Position numbers and translations under genes: made by a program. Positions 48,666 to 61,469 of a stretch of DNA of 64,000 nt are shown here, piece after piece. The notes beneath the pieces are model-generated. The model worked only from the letters and a program-made list of their open reading frames with translations, did not search any database and was not told the DNA's origin. This stretch comes from Scleromitrula shiraiana (lineage: Eukaryota > Ascomycota > Leotiomycetes > Helotiales > Sclerotiniaceae), in NCBI GenBank assembly GCA_028455995.1, contig JABELC010000001.1, forward strand, positions 1,290,501 through 1,354,500, in the 5' to 3' direction. Every line of letters starts with the position of its first letter. The stretch's first letter is position 1.

Positions 48666-51315
48666 TTTCAGGGAGGAGTATGTAGAATATATGAGAATAA
48701 CTTTCTACGAAAGTAGTTACCTGCTACAAATCTTTCAGCATTGCATTCGTTCGCAATTTGAGAGTGAATGTTCGTGGCAAAGGCATGAGGGATGAATGCT
48801 CGACTTACGGCTTTCCAATGGACCAAAACCTGGCGGATCTTTGACTAGGAACTTGCAGCTCTTCCTGCATTAATAAATCCACTCAGGCCTTTTTCCGCTG
48901 CTGCAACCTTCGGCCGTTGAAGCTTTAGCCGACCCGATTCTGAACTTCTCGTTTCTGCAGACCAGTAATTGAGGGAGTTATAGATTGTTTTATTCGACCT
49001 GCGTCTGCAAAGCTCCCGGCTCTATGTTTGTTCTTGAAGAGTGAATTGTAAAGGAATAATGTATATTTCAAGGCTGGTCGTAAGTAAATAGAGTAATGTC
49101 GAACAGTAAGTATAGATACTTTGTACTTTCGTGCCAGTGAAAGAGTGAGGTCGTTCATGTGGCTGCTATGTATATCACGAGTGTTCTGACTCTTTAGACC
49201 GATCTTGGTAGTAAGAATACCGTCACAATTGTAATAGCTAGCTGTTCCTGTAAACCAAGCCTTAAACAAGTGAGGTCTTCCTTCACTCTAAAAAGATACA
49301 AGTTATGAAGTCGTTCGTTACCTTCCTACCTCCGTTGACCGAGATTGATGATGGATGGGAATAGTCCAAAATGGTCTTTGCGCCAATTCTTCTCCACCGG
49401 GAAAGATGGATCAGATTGGTGGGTACTGGGGCTGGATGACCAACTAGATGACCAATTAAATTATTAGTTGATTATGCACTTTAAGATAGTAGTCCGGATT
49501 CATACATACCTAGGTACTCTGAGACGTACTCTTTTTCTGCTTGTCTGTGGATTTTGGTGGACAACTTGGAAATACCTAGTAGACTAAGCTAATTAGTACG
49601 TAGGTTCTGACTAGGATAGCTCGTACCCAGATGTCTAGGCCTTTTTAATTATTCCCACGTTAGGATTAGAATGTAAAGAATAGTCGAATAGTCGTAACGA
49701 AATAGAGATAACTAACTAATAGTAGGTAATAATGTTGACTGAGTGACTGACTGTGACCGGTAGCTAGCTAGTCGTCCTAGATTGAGAGTAGTTTAGAGTA
49801 GTGTAATGTACTACTTTGTATTGTAGATACGGGTGCCGGTGTACTGGTAGATTTGGTTGTGAAGATACTTAAATAGATAGTAATAAAACTGCTGCCGATT
49901 GTGCTTCTGATGGGTAGATTTGTGATGTAATTAATGTTCATTAAGTTGATAAAATAGCTATCCGTATGTATTTCTAGCTTAATATCTTACTTTTGTATAG
50001 GTTTTGAAGTATGTATGAGTTAGGTATATGATTTCAAGAAGTTGACCGACTGATGTTCTGTTGTATAGTTGTTGATTGACAAAGTATGGAGAGAGAGAGA
50101 GAGACGTAAGAACTGTATTCATGTACCGATATTGTATTGAATGTATTCTTGAAGTATATTGTCATAATTATCTCTTCCCTTCCTTTTCATCTCATTCTTT
50201 TTCTATAGAATATGTTGTAGAACCATGAAATTGATTGAGGAAAATAGAGAGAATTGATTACAACTGAGTTAGTACATATATGCCGTTACGGCTATTGTAG
50301 GTTCTATGAAGCACATATTCTGTATGTATTATGTAGATACTACGTACCTCTAGTAGGTATTATGTAGATATCTTCAGGAATTCTATTGAAGAAGGACTTC
50401 TTTACTATTTCAGACTTTCTGCTTGCTATCTATATTTTTAAGCATCCTCGTCATCGTAAATAAAGGAAAGTCATGGGATGATAACGAAATTGGTAAGCCG
50501 AAGAATGAAGAGTGAATATTGATGATGTAAATGAAAAGATTGATGATGAAAACAACAAATGAACTTTCTAGATTTCAGACTACTAAAGAATTCATTTAAT
50601 GGGAATACCCAACGATGACTACAATCTATTATTTTATTGTATTGTTCCCATCTCTTTGGACGTCATTATTAAAGGATTATTGATAATAGATGGCTCAAAC
50701 ATAGAAGAAGATGACAAGAGTTTTTGATTGAAGGTATGGTAGAGCTTCTTTTCCTTATTCAAACATCATAAACTTATCATCCAAACTCGATGGCAAAACT
50801 TATTACATACATACATACATACATACCATACTCATACCATTGACACCCTCTTTCTTTCACTAGGATTGCATTCTATATTAGTATAAGTGCAGTCGAGTAG
50901 ATAGAGACAACAGCTTGCTTTTTACTTTATTTCACTGCAGCTTGCAGGTAGCACTACAGGTTGCCTGCCGGCCATACAGTCAATTAGTTACCCACAGTAT
51001 CGCCGTATCTATGTAGGTACATTCATTCACTCAAATGTACATATAGTATACCTAGTACGTAAAATTGCTTGTGATGCGAAAGGACTATCTATCAATTTAT
51101 ATGGATGAAATGTAAGGTAGCTATAAGCTGTATTCTTTCGATTTATAATACATCTATATACAGATACGAAACCTTACTGTCGCGCGACTATGGATGAGGA
51201 TGATACTTGAATGTTTTATTTACTATACCTGTTGTGCATACACGTTAAATAGTAAATGAACGGTGAGTTTTAAAAAGGAAAAAGGAGAAAGGAGTTTTTA
51301 AGAGAATCCGTCAAT

Positions 51316-51373
51316 TCTATACACTATACACTATACACTATACACTATTAGACTATTAGACTATTAGACTATT
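51316..51373. repeat. ACTATAC and TAGACTAT arrays, adjacent
   Basis: Four copies of a 9-bp ACACTATAC-like unit pass directly into three or four copies of TAGACTAT, as if one array seeded the other. Confidence 0.8.
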
Positions 51374-54300
51374 TATTAGACCGTACGGTACGAGCGGGAA
51401 TCGCAAGAAAGATCATTAGATCATGCTCAGGTGCATTTCCAAGGTAATAATATTACTTTCTTGTCCGAAGAGGCCGAGATGATAATTTATAAAGGAGAAA
51501 ATACGGAAAACCATATCAAGGTTGAGACTAATAATAATAATAATGTGAAGGAAGCACACTGCACTAATTGAATAATAATGCTCCTTATTAATATAATTGT
51601 TAACTACTACTGTGTGCGCTAGTTGAAAAGAATCACTGATGATCTATCTATATGCAGACAGGGTTTAAGGTATCCTTATTATTTCCATTCATTTCTTACC
51701 TTACAACCTTACAACCTTACAACCTTACAATTAATTACTCAATCAACCAATATCAAAAGATATGAATGAAAATGGAATCCTTTCTGCTTTTTTTTTTCTT
51801 TTTTTTTTCTATTTCTTTTTTAAAAACAATCTACTCTTGGTTGGTATTACTATGAGGCTGTCAAAAATCTGCAAGTTCGATCTGTACTTTCAATCTTGAT
51901 CCATCATCTCCACTTCACGTTTCATTTATCTTTTTCTCCAGAACCCCCGGACGGGTACATATCAAACAGGTCGAGGCCATGGGATGATCAAAGCTTGTTG
52001 TCTAACTACTACATCACATAGTAAATAATAATAAGTACGAGTAATAAGTACGGTACGATAAGATACGAGGATATTACATGCCAGTACATGTGAGTAGAAA
52101 TCTTAGACTTAGATGCAGTACACACGTAGCTGTCCAGGTGGGTGGGAAAATTTCAAATAGCTTCCTGCTTGTCTAGACCCAGTTGAATTGTTAGAGCTTG
52201 TTAGACATACTTCTTGTACCTTGCGGATGGCGAAGTTACACCAATTCCCTCGTCTCATTCGTCGTGGCCTTTACATCATGTTATGCTTTCTATGCCTCTC
52301 GCCTGCCTCGGAACCGTCTTACAGAACGGCATACCTAGATAGATTATGATGAGAACGAGCTACCCCTACCTATCTACCAGCTCATCCTTACCTTTACTAA
52401 TTTGATGCTATTTTGATGCTCACCTGACATTCGTTATAACTTCCTTGGGAAATCTGTCTTCTTCCACTCGGAATTCGGCCCAGTAATGATCAATAGCTGT
52501 ACTGTGTATTCTGTATATGTGTACGCCACAAAACTACAAGAACCTGACATTACCTTGCGAGCTCTTCATTTGCCATATATGCTCTGCCGAACGATATTCT
52601 GCGATCAATGCCATTTACTTGAGTTAGTGGTCAAGAGCCCTGCAGGTTCAAACGAGATCAATACCCCTGTTTCCCCAGCTTTTTTTCCCAAGTCTCGGCC
52701 GACATGTCAAACTGAGCAATTTGTGTAAGCCCTGAAGTACAGCCTCTATTCCCGGTTAGTATGAAGATGGCGAGAAGAATACGCGGGATTTTATCCGATA
52801 TCTTAATGCATACATACTGTATTGTACATGTGTAGGTATGATGTAAAGCCGTTTTATTCCAATGAATAGGTTTAAAAACTCATGTGAGCTCCCTTGTATT
52901 CAAAAGGATCTCAAGCTCGGCGAGCGGCATATCCCATGGAGTTGTTCTGTCCTGCAGCACCAAGAAATTTTGATAACACATCAATGTACTACCTAGAAAT
53001 CTCAGAGGATGAAAGTTCGGAAACTATACACGAATGAAGCCTTTTCTAACCTCAATCTAAAGGTTAGGGCTAAGTACATACTGTGCAGTAGAAGGTAGTT
53101 ACACGGAGAGTCGAGAGGAAGTCCTGGGGGGGCCCCTTCTTCTCAATTCTCTCGGCTGAACGTTTCTCGTAACCTCTTTGGTGGCATAGGTGGTATAGGC
53201 GTTTTATCTTAGAAATTTCAAGAAAAGCCATGACGTTACAATAATCGTAATTTCCATTGCATTCCTGCAAGTTGTAAGTGCTGCAGCATGGAACGGTTTG
53301 AGCATGGCTTAATGGCAATGCATGCAGCTTCATTTGTACATCTTCTTACCCTTTCCACGACAGTCGTGCCAATCCCATCCTCCAGTCCCTCGAGGGCTTT
53401 TCTAGCCTTTTCTTTACCTTGTCATTATCCTTGTTCTTAATAAACTAATTATATGAACCACGACGGCAACTAAAGAATGACTAGGTTTAATATGGCGAGA
53501 TGGTTGATACTACTGTGGTAAAAAGGTTACAGTACCATACTGAATGAAGGTTTTGTTACTTCATGGTGACTCAAAACCCTTTTTTCAGTGCACACCCACC
53601 CACTCACTCACTACACAAGGGAGCTGTAGGGGCCACACAGTGCGTGCATACACCAGACTCTTCAAAAAAAAAAGATCGGGATATCATAAACCCGAACTTT
53701 ATCCGGTCGAGATCTAAGAGCTACCTTTGAGCTACACCAAAAGAAGTAAGGCCATGAAAGACCATTCAAAGCTCACTTCACCCCATCATATGCGATTATT
53801 AACTCATTAGGAAATTTGTGGATCCAAGCCGTTTTCAAATTGTAACTCATAATGAATTTGAGGACCTGCTGACTTCTTTTCGCCCATGTTCGGGCCATGT
53901 TATATAGTACAACGAACTCGAAATTAACACATTAGTTTATAAAGGGCATGAAAAGGTACGGAACCGATGAGATTATCAAGGATTGGGAAAGGGCTACCGT
54001 AGTTAAACCCTGGCCTTGGAAATCCATACTAGCTGTAGTAATACCTACCTACGCTACCTTCGTCGGCCTTCAAACCTTAGTCCATATACTGTAACTTCTA
54101 AATGCATGTACTAGGTATTTGCTTTCACGGTTCAGTAGTCATACATTAGTGAAGTGAACACCACTTTGAGCTACATCAAAATAGCTTGTAGTAATCCTAG
54201 CGGTTATTATCCAGCCGACGTCGAGGATTCTAAATAGCTTCAAGAAGAGATGAAATATTACTCGTTATGACTGATTTCAATATACCATCTCTCTGTGTAT

Positions 54301-55332
54301 ATATGTCTACTACACTACTAGAACATCAACTTGCATCTATCTACTAAACTGCCTACATTACTTATTCATCAAGCCTACGCCGTAAAAAGTTACAATTCCA
54401 ATCATAATCAATGATTTGCTCGGAATATATCCAACTAAATCGAGGTGAGAAATCAATCTTGGCAGCAGTACCTAAATATATTCCATACATCGGAGCTTTA
54501 GCATTATTTGCTTCCATAACTTCAACGAGTTTGGTATGGATATGCGCTCTGGTCCCCTTTTTTTGGTTTATGAAACACAAATCATAATAATAATAATCAA
54601 GATACATACATAAATCAACAACTAACATCTTAACTAACCTAGAAGGAGAGAAGCCAAAAAAAAAAGAAAGGGCTCTTCTAATATCCCATGCCATGCATCA
54701 ACAGCTAGCTAACTCGGAGATTTGACTAGCACTCGATAGACAATACACTAGCCGAGCTATCTACCCATTCAAGCTTGGATAGTGCGGAACTCGATCTTGG
54801 GCCGAAAGTTAAACTTCTAGCAGCTTACAAGTACGAGGCGAAGAAAGCATAGATGGGAAGGTTGGTCTTATCCATCTAACTTTCCCAATCAATTCAGGGG
54901 GGGAGGGAAGAAAAAAAGAAGAAAATCATATAACCCATTGATATAACATACAAGTATATATCAGCAATAATTCACATCATGCCACAACAAGAAGCTGCAA
55001 AGAAGTTCTGCGCAGAATCATATTCCGTAAATAGTAGCAAGTCGACTAAATGTCGTCATACAAACGAGTCCTCTTTTATTTTTTTGCCATCCATCCATCC
55101 ATCCATCCATCCATGAGCGAGCCACACCACACACACATAGAAAAATTACGAACGATCGATTTTCCCCAACAACCAAACAAAAACCGTAGAGAATCATGTT
55201 CAGGGCCATCTTGCCCATCTCCTCCAATCGAAACCCTAGGGAGACCCTATCCCGGAGAAGAGCTCCACGAAAGTCTCGATTCTAAGATCTACATAATTCT
55301 AGAGCCCGTAGTTGAAATCCCAAATGCTTTGT

Positions 55333-55350
55333 GGGGGGGGGGGGGGGGGG
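55333..55350. repeat. Poly-G tract (18 nt)
   Basis: Eighteen consecutive G in intergenic DNA. Confidence 0.9.
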
Positions 55351-55485
55351 TGTAAACCATTCCAGGGGAGAACGGAGAAAGCCACCAGAGACCGTGAAAA
55401 TGCGATGCAAATCCCTCGATCGTCATGGAGCGGCGTCCGTGAATCCTGTTCATCTAATGAATTTCAGGGTCTTGAGTTCGCTGAT

Positions 55486-55521
55486 ATGTCATGCTATGCT
55501 ATGCTATGCTATGCTATGCTA
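55486..55521. repeat. ATGCT pentamer array
   Basis: About seven tandem ATGCT units. A related ATGCTATGC run exists near 23250. Confidence 0.85.
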
Positions 55522-56872
55522 TTAATCGTAGCCGTACTGCGTACATGCTTGTTTACTGGCGAGCTTGCATACCTCCTTACGGTTGGTATTTTCGTTCTTG
55601 ACGCAACTTCGTAAGGATCTTCGCGCAATGGGGGGAGTGAGCGTGCTGATCGGAAATCGTTTACAGTAAGCGTTCTGCTGGTAAAAGTTATTAACTGCCG
55701 ACGGCCCGGGGTTTTTTGGTACTGGTGCTAAATATTCTTTTTTGCCTTGAGCTATGTATTGTACATACCCCTTTGTTCCTCGCATCGGATTGTACATCGG
55801 ATTGTATCAGGATGTATCTGTGTACTTGTAGACAGTCTGTTTGGTTTTTCTTGATGCGGAACTTGTACTACTAGTGTTAGGATGAGTTTGGATGGAATTG
55901 TATAGCCTTACTGGATATACAAGATTATTCGTATCGTTATTACAGTATTTGCGATGGATGGATCGTTCATGCTGTTGGAAAACCAATGCAATCATCGTTG
56001 AAATCATATACAAATTGGCGATTGCAGCGAAATTCGTTTCACGGCGAGTATTGCTGCTCACGTTCGTTCATTCTACTCTTTAGAAAAGCAAAGTTCTATA
56101 TAGTTTTGATCTTTGTGCTGGAGAGCTTCTTTCTTGGTTAAAGTTTTGATCGATGCGACGAGCATCGTCTTGGTCCTGCTCAATGATCGAATGCTATATT
56201 GATATTCCATTTCATCTCAAACATACAGGTAAGATTCAACGCCCAGCTTGTAGTCAGAGATTATATAGATGATTGCCAATGAGACATTCTCCAAAAAAAC
56301 TATGTCGTTGCGTTGTTATCTATTGTTCAGCAACATACTAGTAATTTACTACGATTTTCACTTTCAACTTAGATCTTTTCGGTATCGATTCCTCGTTTTG
56401 CTTATACATGATGATTGATTTGCTGTCCAGCAGAGGATTTATACCTCCATCATTTCCTCGGGTTGGATCGATTCTCATTAACACGACCATCGACACATGG
56501 TAGTTCATGTTGTAGATTATCACGTTCAGCAATCGAAAAGAACACAATGACCGATAATCAGCCAACGTAATAGTGCGGAAAGTCTGTCTCCCTGGGTCTT
56601 ACTTTATTATCATCTTCAGCAATCTATCATAGAAACGACGAAGAGGGTTAGACTCTTGAGGTCTAAAGGTAAAGTACGAAAAGGGCTCTTTGGAGAGGAA
56701 ACTGTAGAGAAGAGAACAGAGTGGAAAGTGATCAGAGCTATCTATGGAGATAGTCTCCAATATGTATGAACCCATCTTTATAGCATGGCTACCAAATACC
56801 GCAGACCTTGAACCTCATAATACAAATCGTGAATGTATCCCAAAGACCAAAAAACTCCTTGTTATCCCCCAT

Positions 56873-57383
56873 TCACCTGATCATATCCATCACATATCTC
56901 ATCCTCGTCCCCGCAACAATCGTTTCTGTCGTCGTAGTCCTCTGAACCAAAAGCTCTTCACGCCCCTCCCCCGCCACCTTTTCGCCCGCGTCCCTTAACC
57001 CTCTAGTCTCTCTCTCCAACTCCCTCTTCATCACCCTCCTCGCCTCACTCCTCATCTCCCCCTCCACCTCCCTCCTAACCTCCTCCCTAATATCCCTAAC
57101 CGCCTCCACCACAATCCCCACATCCCTCCCACTCCTCATCAATTCCTCGCTAATCTCTCTCTTCAACTTCCCCCCTCACCTCACTTCTGACCACACTTTC
57201 CATCTTCCTCATTACTTCCTCTCGCAATTCCCTCCTCACATCTTCATTCAATTCCATCTCTACACCCCAGATTCTCGCTTCATCATCCCCTACTATTACC
57301 AAACCCTTTCATTTCCATCCTCGTCTGCGATTGCACGCATGAGTAGATGCTCGCTCATATTGACCCAGATATCATAGTCCTGC
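56873..57383 (-). pseudogene. Frameshifted coiled-coil protein relic, unknown family
   Basis: Protein-like sequence runs through three frames of the minus strand. KQDYDIWVNMSEHLLMRAI begins near 57383. VIVGDDEARIWGVEMEL with a charged helix (RRELREEVMRKMES) follows in a second frame from about 57305. REISEELMRSGRDV then begins a third frame, open to a stop at 56873. The last part is a Glu/Arg coiled coil (REEVRREVEGEMRSEARR). The joins fall near GGTTTGGTAAT and in a GGGGGG run. Two shifts in about 500 bp suggest decay or sequencing error rather than introns, since no intron of usual length fits between the blocks. The open frame just upstream (57567-57355) may be its 5' part. I do not recognise the family. 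Confidence 0.35.
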
Positions 57384-57597
57384 TTCCGAGCAAACCGGCC
57401 CTAATTTGTCCAGGCCGAGCGCTAAGAGCTGCTGAATAAATAACATGTGCACGAGCTCTTTGAGATCCCTTCTTGAATCCAGAATCAGAGGACAATTTAC
57501 AGGTTCCCCCAAATGCGAGGCCGAGTCCAGAAAGGCTCAGTACACCGACTAACTGATCGTTTGCCATTTTTCCATATGGTGTTTTGGGGCTCCTCAA

Positions 57598-57952
57598 TGT
57601 GGTGTGTGTGAGGAATGGAACTTCGATGGATGGAATGGGGAAAGGTATCAGTTGGTGAGTGGAGAAGGAATCATGTAATTGCGATGGGTTGCGAGAGAGT
57701 TAGATGGAAGATGTTGTTGATGGGAGTGGGATGAATGCTATGAGATGTGTTCTTTTCACAAGGTTGGATTAGGTAGTCGTCGCGGGTAGTTGCATGTTTA
57801 ACGCTCAACCTTATAAGATACCAGATTTGTTCATAATGCCATATTACCCATTTGTGAGTCACAGTGTCAATTATCAAATGATAATTGCACAAATTCAAGC
57901 TGATTTAGGGATTTTCCATATGAATTTCTTTATCAGATCTTGATTTTGCTAG
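57598..57952. other. Intergenic 3' of RAD1
   Basis: Short region holding the RAD1 3' UTR and the upstream side of the relic. Nothing further seen. Confidence 0.4.
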
Positions 57953-59039
57953 CTACCTATTGCTATTATTGTCCTCAGCATCCTCTCCGTATTCCTCGTC
58001 CACTTCCTCATCGTCCTCATATTCATCATCTTCTCCCCTAATAAAAGGAACAAATCTAAAGTCCACGAAACTAACACTACCACCTTCGACCTCGACCATA
58101 AACTGTAAACTCAAAACACCTTGCTCATCACCTCTAAAACTAACTTTACTGGCCAGTTTCATAGCTTCCCCAGCTGCTTTCACCATATCGAAACGATAAC
58201 TTTGTGACCATCTTTCTTTAACCGTGAACGTTTCTAGAAGTTCTCTGCCCTTTGAGAAATCAACACTTGCACTACCAAGGTGACCAGCAGCTGATAAACT
58301 TAAGTAGGGTTTGTTGGGCATGGCGACGATATCGAGACGACTTGGTGATGTTGAGTTTAGTTCTTGAATAGCATCGAAAAGCCAACGGGATTGCATAATA
58401 ATTTTGACTTGCAAAGCATCTCGCTGAAAAGGGATTTCCTCGGGGTTCTCAGGTTCGTAAGTATTGAGATTGCATGTTGTAGTGACGCCTGCTTCTTCAA
58501 GTATAATACTAAATGGCGATCCTATACCGGCATATGAGAAACGGCATACACCAGCCATTCCTAAAGCCTGATTACTGAAAGCATTGGATCGATTGTGACG
58601 AATGTTACTGTTGTAGCCATCATTGTCGGATCTTGAGAATCGAGAATTGGACGCATCTGCAGCGCCAAATATTTGAAGCGTTTCGAGAAGTGCTTGAAGA
58701 GAGATTTGAAATCCGGGAAGATCAACTGAAGGGGAGTCTTCTTGGTCGTTGTCAGGTTCTGGTGCAGGAAAAGTGCAATTGAAGGTTGTGAATAAAGCTT
58801 TGTCAAGAAATACAATTCCTGAAAAAAGTTATTAAGAGAATCACAACCAAGTCGTGCCGGAACTAACCTTGCATCACCCTCGATTCTTCGACTGCAAACC
58901 GTATACCAAGGGAGCTAATTTGAACCTGAACTTTGGGTGCGAAACGTATAGTGTTAAGCAATTGGAATAGTTGACGTGTAGAACTGGATACGGCCTTGAA
59001 GATTGGCACACCTGGCTCGTCATCTGCCATTGTTGACAT
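57953..59039 (-). CDS. RAD1: Rad1 subunit of the 9-1-1 DNA damage checkpoint clamp
   Basis: Two exons on the minus strand, 59039-58868 and 58818-57953 (1038 nt, 345 aa). With Rad9 and Hus1 it forms the PCNA-like clamp loaded at damaged DNA to activate the ATR-type checkpoint kinase. The sequence fits the Rad1/Rec1/Rad17 family: PIFKAVSSSTRQLFQLLNTI, then FAVEESRVMQGIVFLDKALF across the splice, SLQALLETLQIFGA, CRFSYAGIGSPFSIILEEAG and LSLQFMVEVEGG with SFVDFRFVPF near the C-terminus. A pure acidic tail (DDEYEDDEEVDEEYGED) follows. The length is near that of fission-yeast Rad1. The start ATG lies 175 bp from the OST5 stop, both genes on the same strand. A second in-frame ATG three codons later (MADDEP) is an equally good start. 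Confidence 0.9.
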
Positions 59040-59213
59040 ATTGACAATGCGGTGGTAAAGAGATTGATACTAGTTTTTGAGAAATCTTTTGATATGTATC
59101 GATAAAATCACTTGGTATGAGAATTGTATGAACTCGTTGGCTTTTATATCATCCAGCTATTGTACAAAAAAAACGCGATAGTAACAGATTCGTTTCGATA
59201 ATCAAGGGGTATT

Positions 59214-59555
59214 TTATACATAGACTCCAACCGCGCAAATCATGTAAACAGCACCAAGTCTGTCAAGTATCAGTAATAATTCCTCTCAAGTGACGGAAAA
59301 TAGAACCTACGCAATGGCTGCCGAAGCAGGAAGTCCGAAGAGAGGTAGGGTAACAATTGATCTTTCTGTGGGTAATTAATATTTTTGACTTATATTTGTG
59401 GTGTGAAGAAGCATACTAAGTCCAAAGAGTCCTGAGAGAAGAACACCGACTGCCAATAACGAAAACCCAACGAAGAATTGACTATCTTTTCCAACTGCTG
59501 GGACGAAGGGATTGCCAACGGCACTCTCCCAGACTCCGTGCAATGATGACTCCAT
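59214..59555 (-). CDS. OST5: Oligosaccharyltransferase subunit Ost5
   Basis: A small three-exon gene: 59555-59417, 59365-59311, 59259-59214 (240 nt, 79 aa). Ost5 (TMEM258 in animals) is a two-span membrane subunit of the ER oligosaccharyltransferase, which transfers the N-glycan to nascent proteins. After the N-terminal MESSLHGVWESAVGNPFVP comes the first span (FFVGFSLLAVGVLLSGLFGL). A short basic loop (KRSIVTLP) leads to the second span, ending in AVYMICAVGVYV. The terminal GVYV or similar is shared with yeast Ost5 and human TMEM258. Each exon is phased, and the introns have GTATGC and GTAGGT donors. Only exon 1 stands out as an ORF, so the gene is easy to miss. Confidence 0.88.
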
Positions 59556-59973
59556 AAGCTTCAAATGTGTGTTGGTGATGGTAGTTGCCGTGACCCTTAA
59601 AGAATTTCAAATACTGAGAGAATATTTTGTACTTTATGAAGTTTACAATATGTCGTCGAGCTTCTTGAAGCTTACGACGAGCAATCTGGCTTCCATACCG
59701 AACGGGCTTAGCTTATGGAATATAGTTTTGCCGGTATCGATATTCTAGTTTGCGCTATGACATAATCATATTAAACTGAACCGCATGTGTGAGATCACAA
59801 TCTACACTTTCTAAATTACTCTACTTACATAAACTTTGCGGTCACATCTGTTAATCACGACAATTAAGGAAAGAGTAGCTGATCGTACAATTGTCTTCGT
59901 CTCGGATAGTTAGGTGAGTATTGTCAATTAATATGAATTTGTTATATGCTCTACCGCGCAAACAATAGCTAAC
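59556..59973. promoter_or_regulatory. Divergent promoter of OST5 and GCN5
   Basis: 418 bp between the two start codons, so the genes probably share a bidirectional promoter. No TATA box is obvious. No specific site assigned. Confidence 0.5.
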
Positions 59974-61469
59974 ATGTCTGGTTTTAACCCTGAAGGTTTT
60001 TGGGCAGAACCATCTGAGCCCAGAGTCAGATCAAGACCGAATTACACCGGACCTGCTAGAAACCTTTTGATAGACATACCTCCTCTCACGCGCGTTGAAA
60101 GCGGAGGAAGTTCGACGGACAACAGCGCAATTGACACAACAGCCGACGCAGGTAACAGTGACGTGAGTGGAGACCTACAGTCACTTAGCATATCAGCGAC
60201 CACCCTAGAAGAAGATATAAATATGGGCCCAGTAGTTGGGAAGAGGAAGGCTAGTGATGAGCCCAGTACCCCTACTGAGGCGAAGAGAATAAAGACAAGT
60301 AACTCTCCTGAGTTGGAGGACGATGCCAGTGTTAAACCACCCTCTACTATCATCCCATTTCCCGAAAAGGTGAGTACCATACAGCTGCGAGTTTGTTTTC
60401 AAACCCTCTGACATGAGAGAAGCCGGCGGTGATCGAAGAACGAAAAGGCGAAATCGAATTCCGAGTCGTTAACAACGATAATACGAGCGACAGTACTATA
60501 ATCCTCAGTGGATTGAAATGTATCTTCCAGAAACAACTTCCCAAAATGCCAAAGGATTATATAGCTCGACTAGTCTATGATCGAACTCATCTTTCTATAG
60601 CAATTGTGAAGCATCCACTCGAGGTTGTAGGTGGAATCACATACCGACCATTTGAGCAGCATAAATTCGCCGAAATCGTCTTTTGTGCCATCTCATCAGA
60701 TCAACAAGTCAAAGGTTACGGTGCCCACCTAATGTCACATTTAAAGGACTACGTCAAAGCAACCTCCCCGGTGATGCACTTTTTGACTTACGCCGACAAT
60801 TACGCCATCGGCTACTTCAAGAAGCAAGGATTTACAAAAGAAATCACACTTAATCCAGCTCTTTGGATGGGTTACATAAAAGATTATGAGGGTGGAACCA
60901 TAATGCAATGCACGATGCTCCCACGAGTCCGCTACCTAGAATCAAGCCGCATGCTCCTCAAGCAAAAAGAAGCAGTCCTTGCCAAAATCCGTGCCTTCAG
61001 TAAGAGCGACGTAGTTCACCTACCACCCAAACAATGGAAAAACGGCGTAACAAAACTCGATCCCATGTCAATCCCCGCAATCAAAGCCTCAGGCTGGTCC
61101 CCCGATATGGACGAATTAGCCCGCCAGCCCCGTCATGGACCCAACCACGCTCAACTTCAACGACTACTCTCCTCTCTCCAAAATAACGCTCACGCATGGC
61201 CATTCCTCCAACCCGTTAATCGAGACGAGGTCGCCGATTATTACGAGGTCATTAAGGAACCTATGGATTTCGCTACTATGGAGGAGAAGTTAAATGCAGA
61301 TCATTATGTTACGCCGGATGATTTCGTTCACGATGCCAAGTTGATCTATTCGAATTGTAAGAAGTATAATGATGAGACGACGCCGTATGCAAAGTGCGCG
61401 AATCGCTTGGAGAAGTTCATGAATAATGCTATTAAGGAGATTCCGGAGTGGTCGCATTTGTTGGAGTAA
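59974..61469 (+). CDS. GCN5: Gcn5 histone acetyltransferase (SAGA)
   Basis: Two exons, 59974-60369 and 60423-61469 (480 aa). It acetylates histone H3 tails within SAGA/ADA complexes. Residues 1-130 are a disordered Ser/Thr-rich leader with a basic GKRKASDEP segment. The GNAT domain (about 135-295) shows GGITYRPFEQHKFAEIVFCA, holding the catalytic Glu in FAEIVF, and the acetyl-CoA motif QQVKGYGAHLMSHLKDY, then YFKKQGF. The ADA2-binding linker (MLPRVRYLESSRMLLKQK) precedes a C-terminal bromodomain (about 375-475) with AWPFLQPVNRDEVADYY, IKEPMDFATMEEKL and the acetyl-lysine-binding Asn in NCKKYND. The length matches other fungal Gcn5 proteins. The 53-nt intron has a GTGAGT donor. Coding-strand composition flips from C-rich to G/T-rich at about 61220, inside the bromodomain. 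Confidence 0.95.

Larger units (their letters stand above)
48666..56872. other. 8.2-kb gene desert upstream of the transcription factor gene
   Basis: AT-rich DNA with no gene I can support. The first 600 bp probably contains the 5' UTR (possibly spliced) of the transcription factor. Tandem repeats include GAGA (50090-50104), ACAT (50808-50828), ACTATAC/TAGACTAT (51316-51373), CCTTACAA (51700-51730), T-rich (51786-51825), ATCC (55087-55114), an 18-nt G tract (55333-55350) and ATGCT (55486-55521). TACCTAG and GTAC words recur. Open frames are under about 115 codons and show no domain. Confidence 0.5.

Noticed and set aside
55018..55614. Several overlapping ORFs around the poly-G tract
   Set aside because: They depend on ATCC, poly-G and ATGCT repeats and have no recognisable domain.
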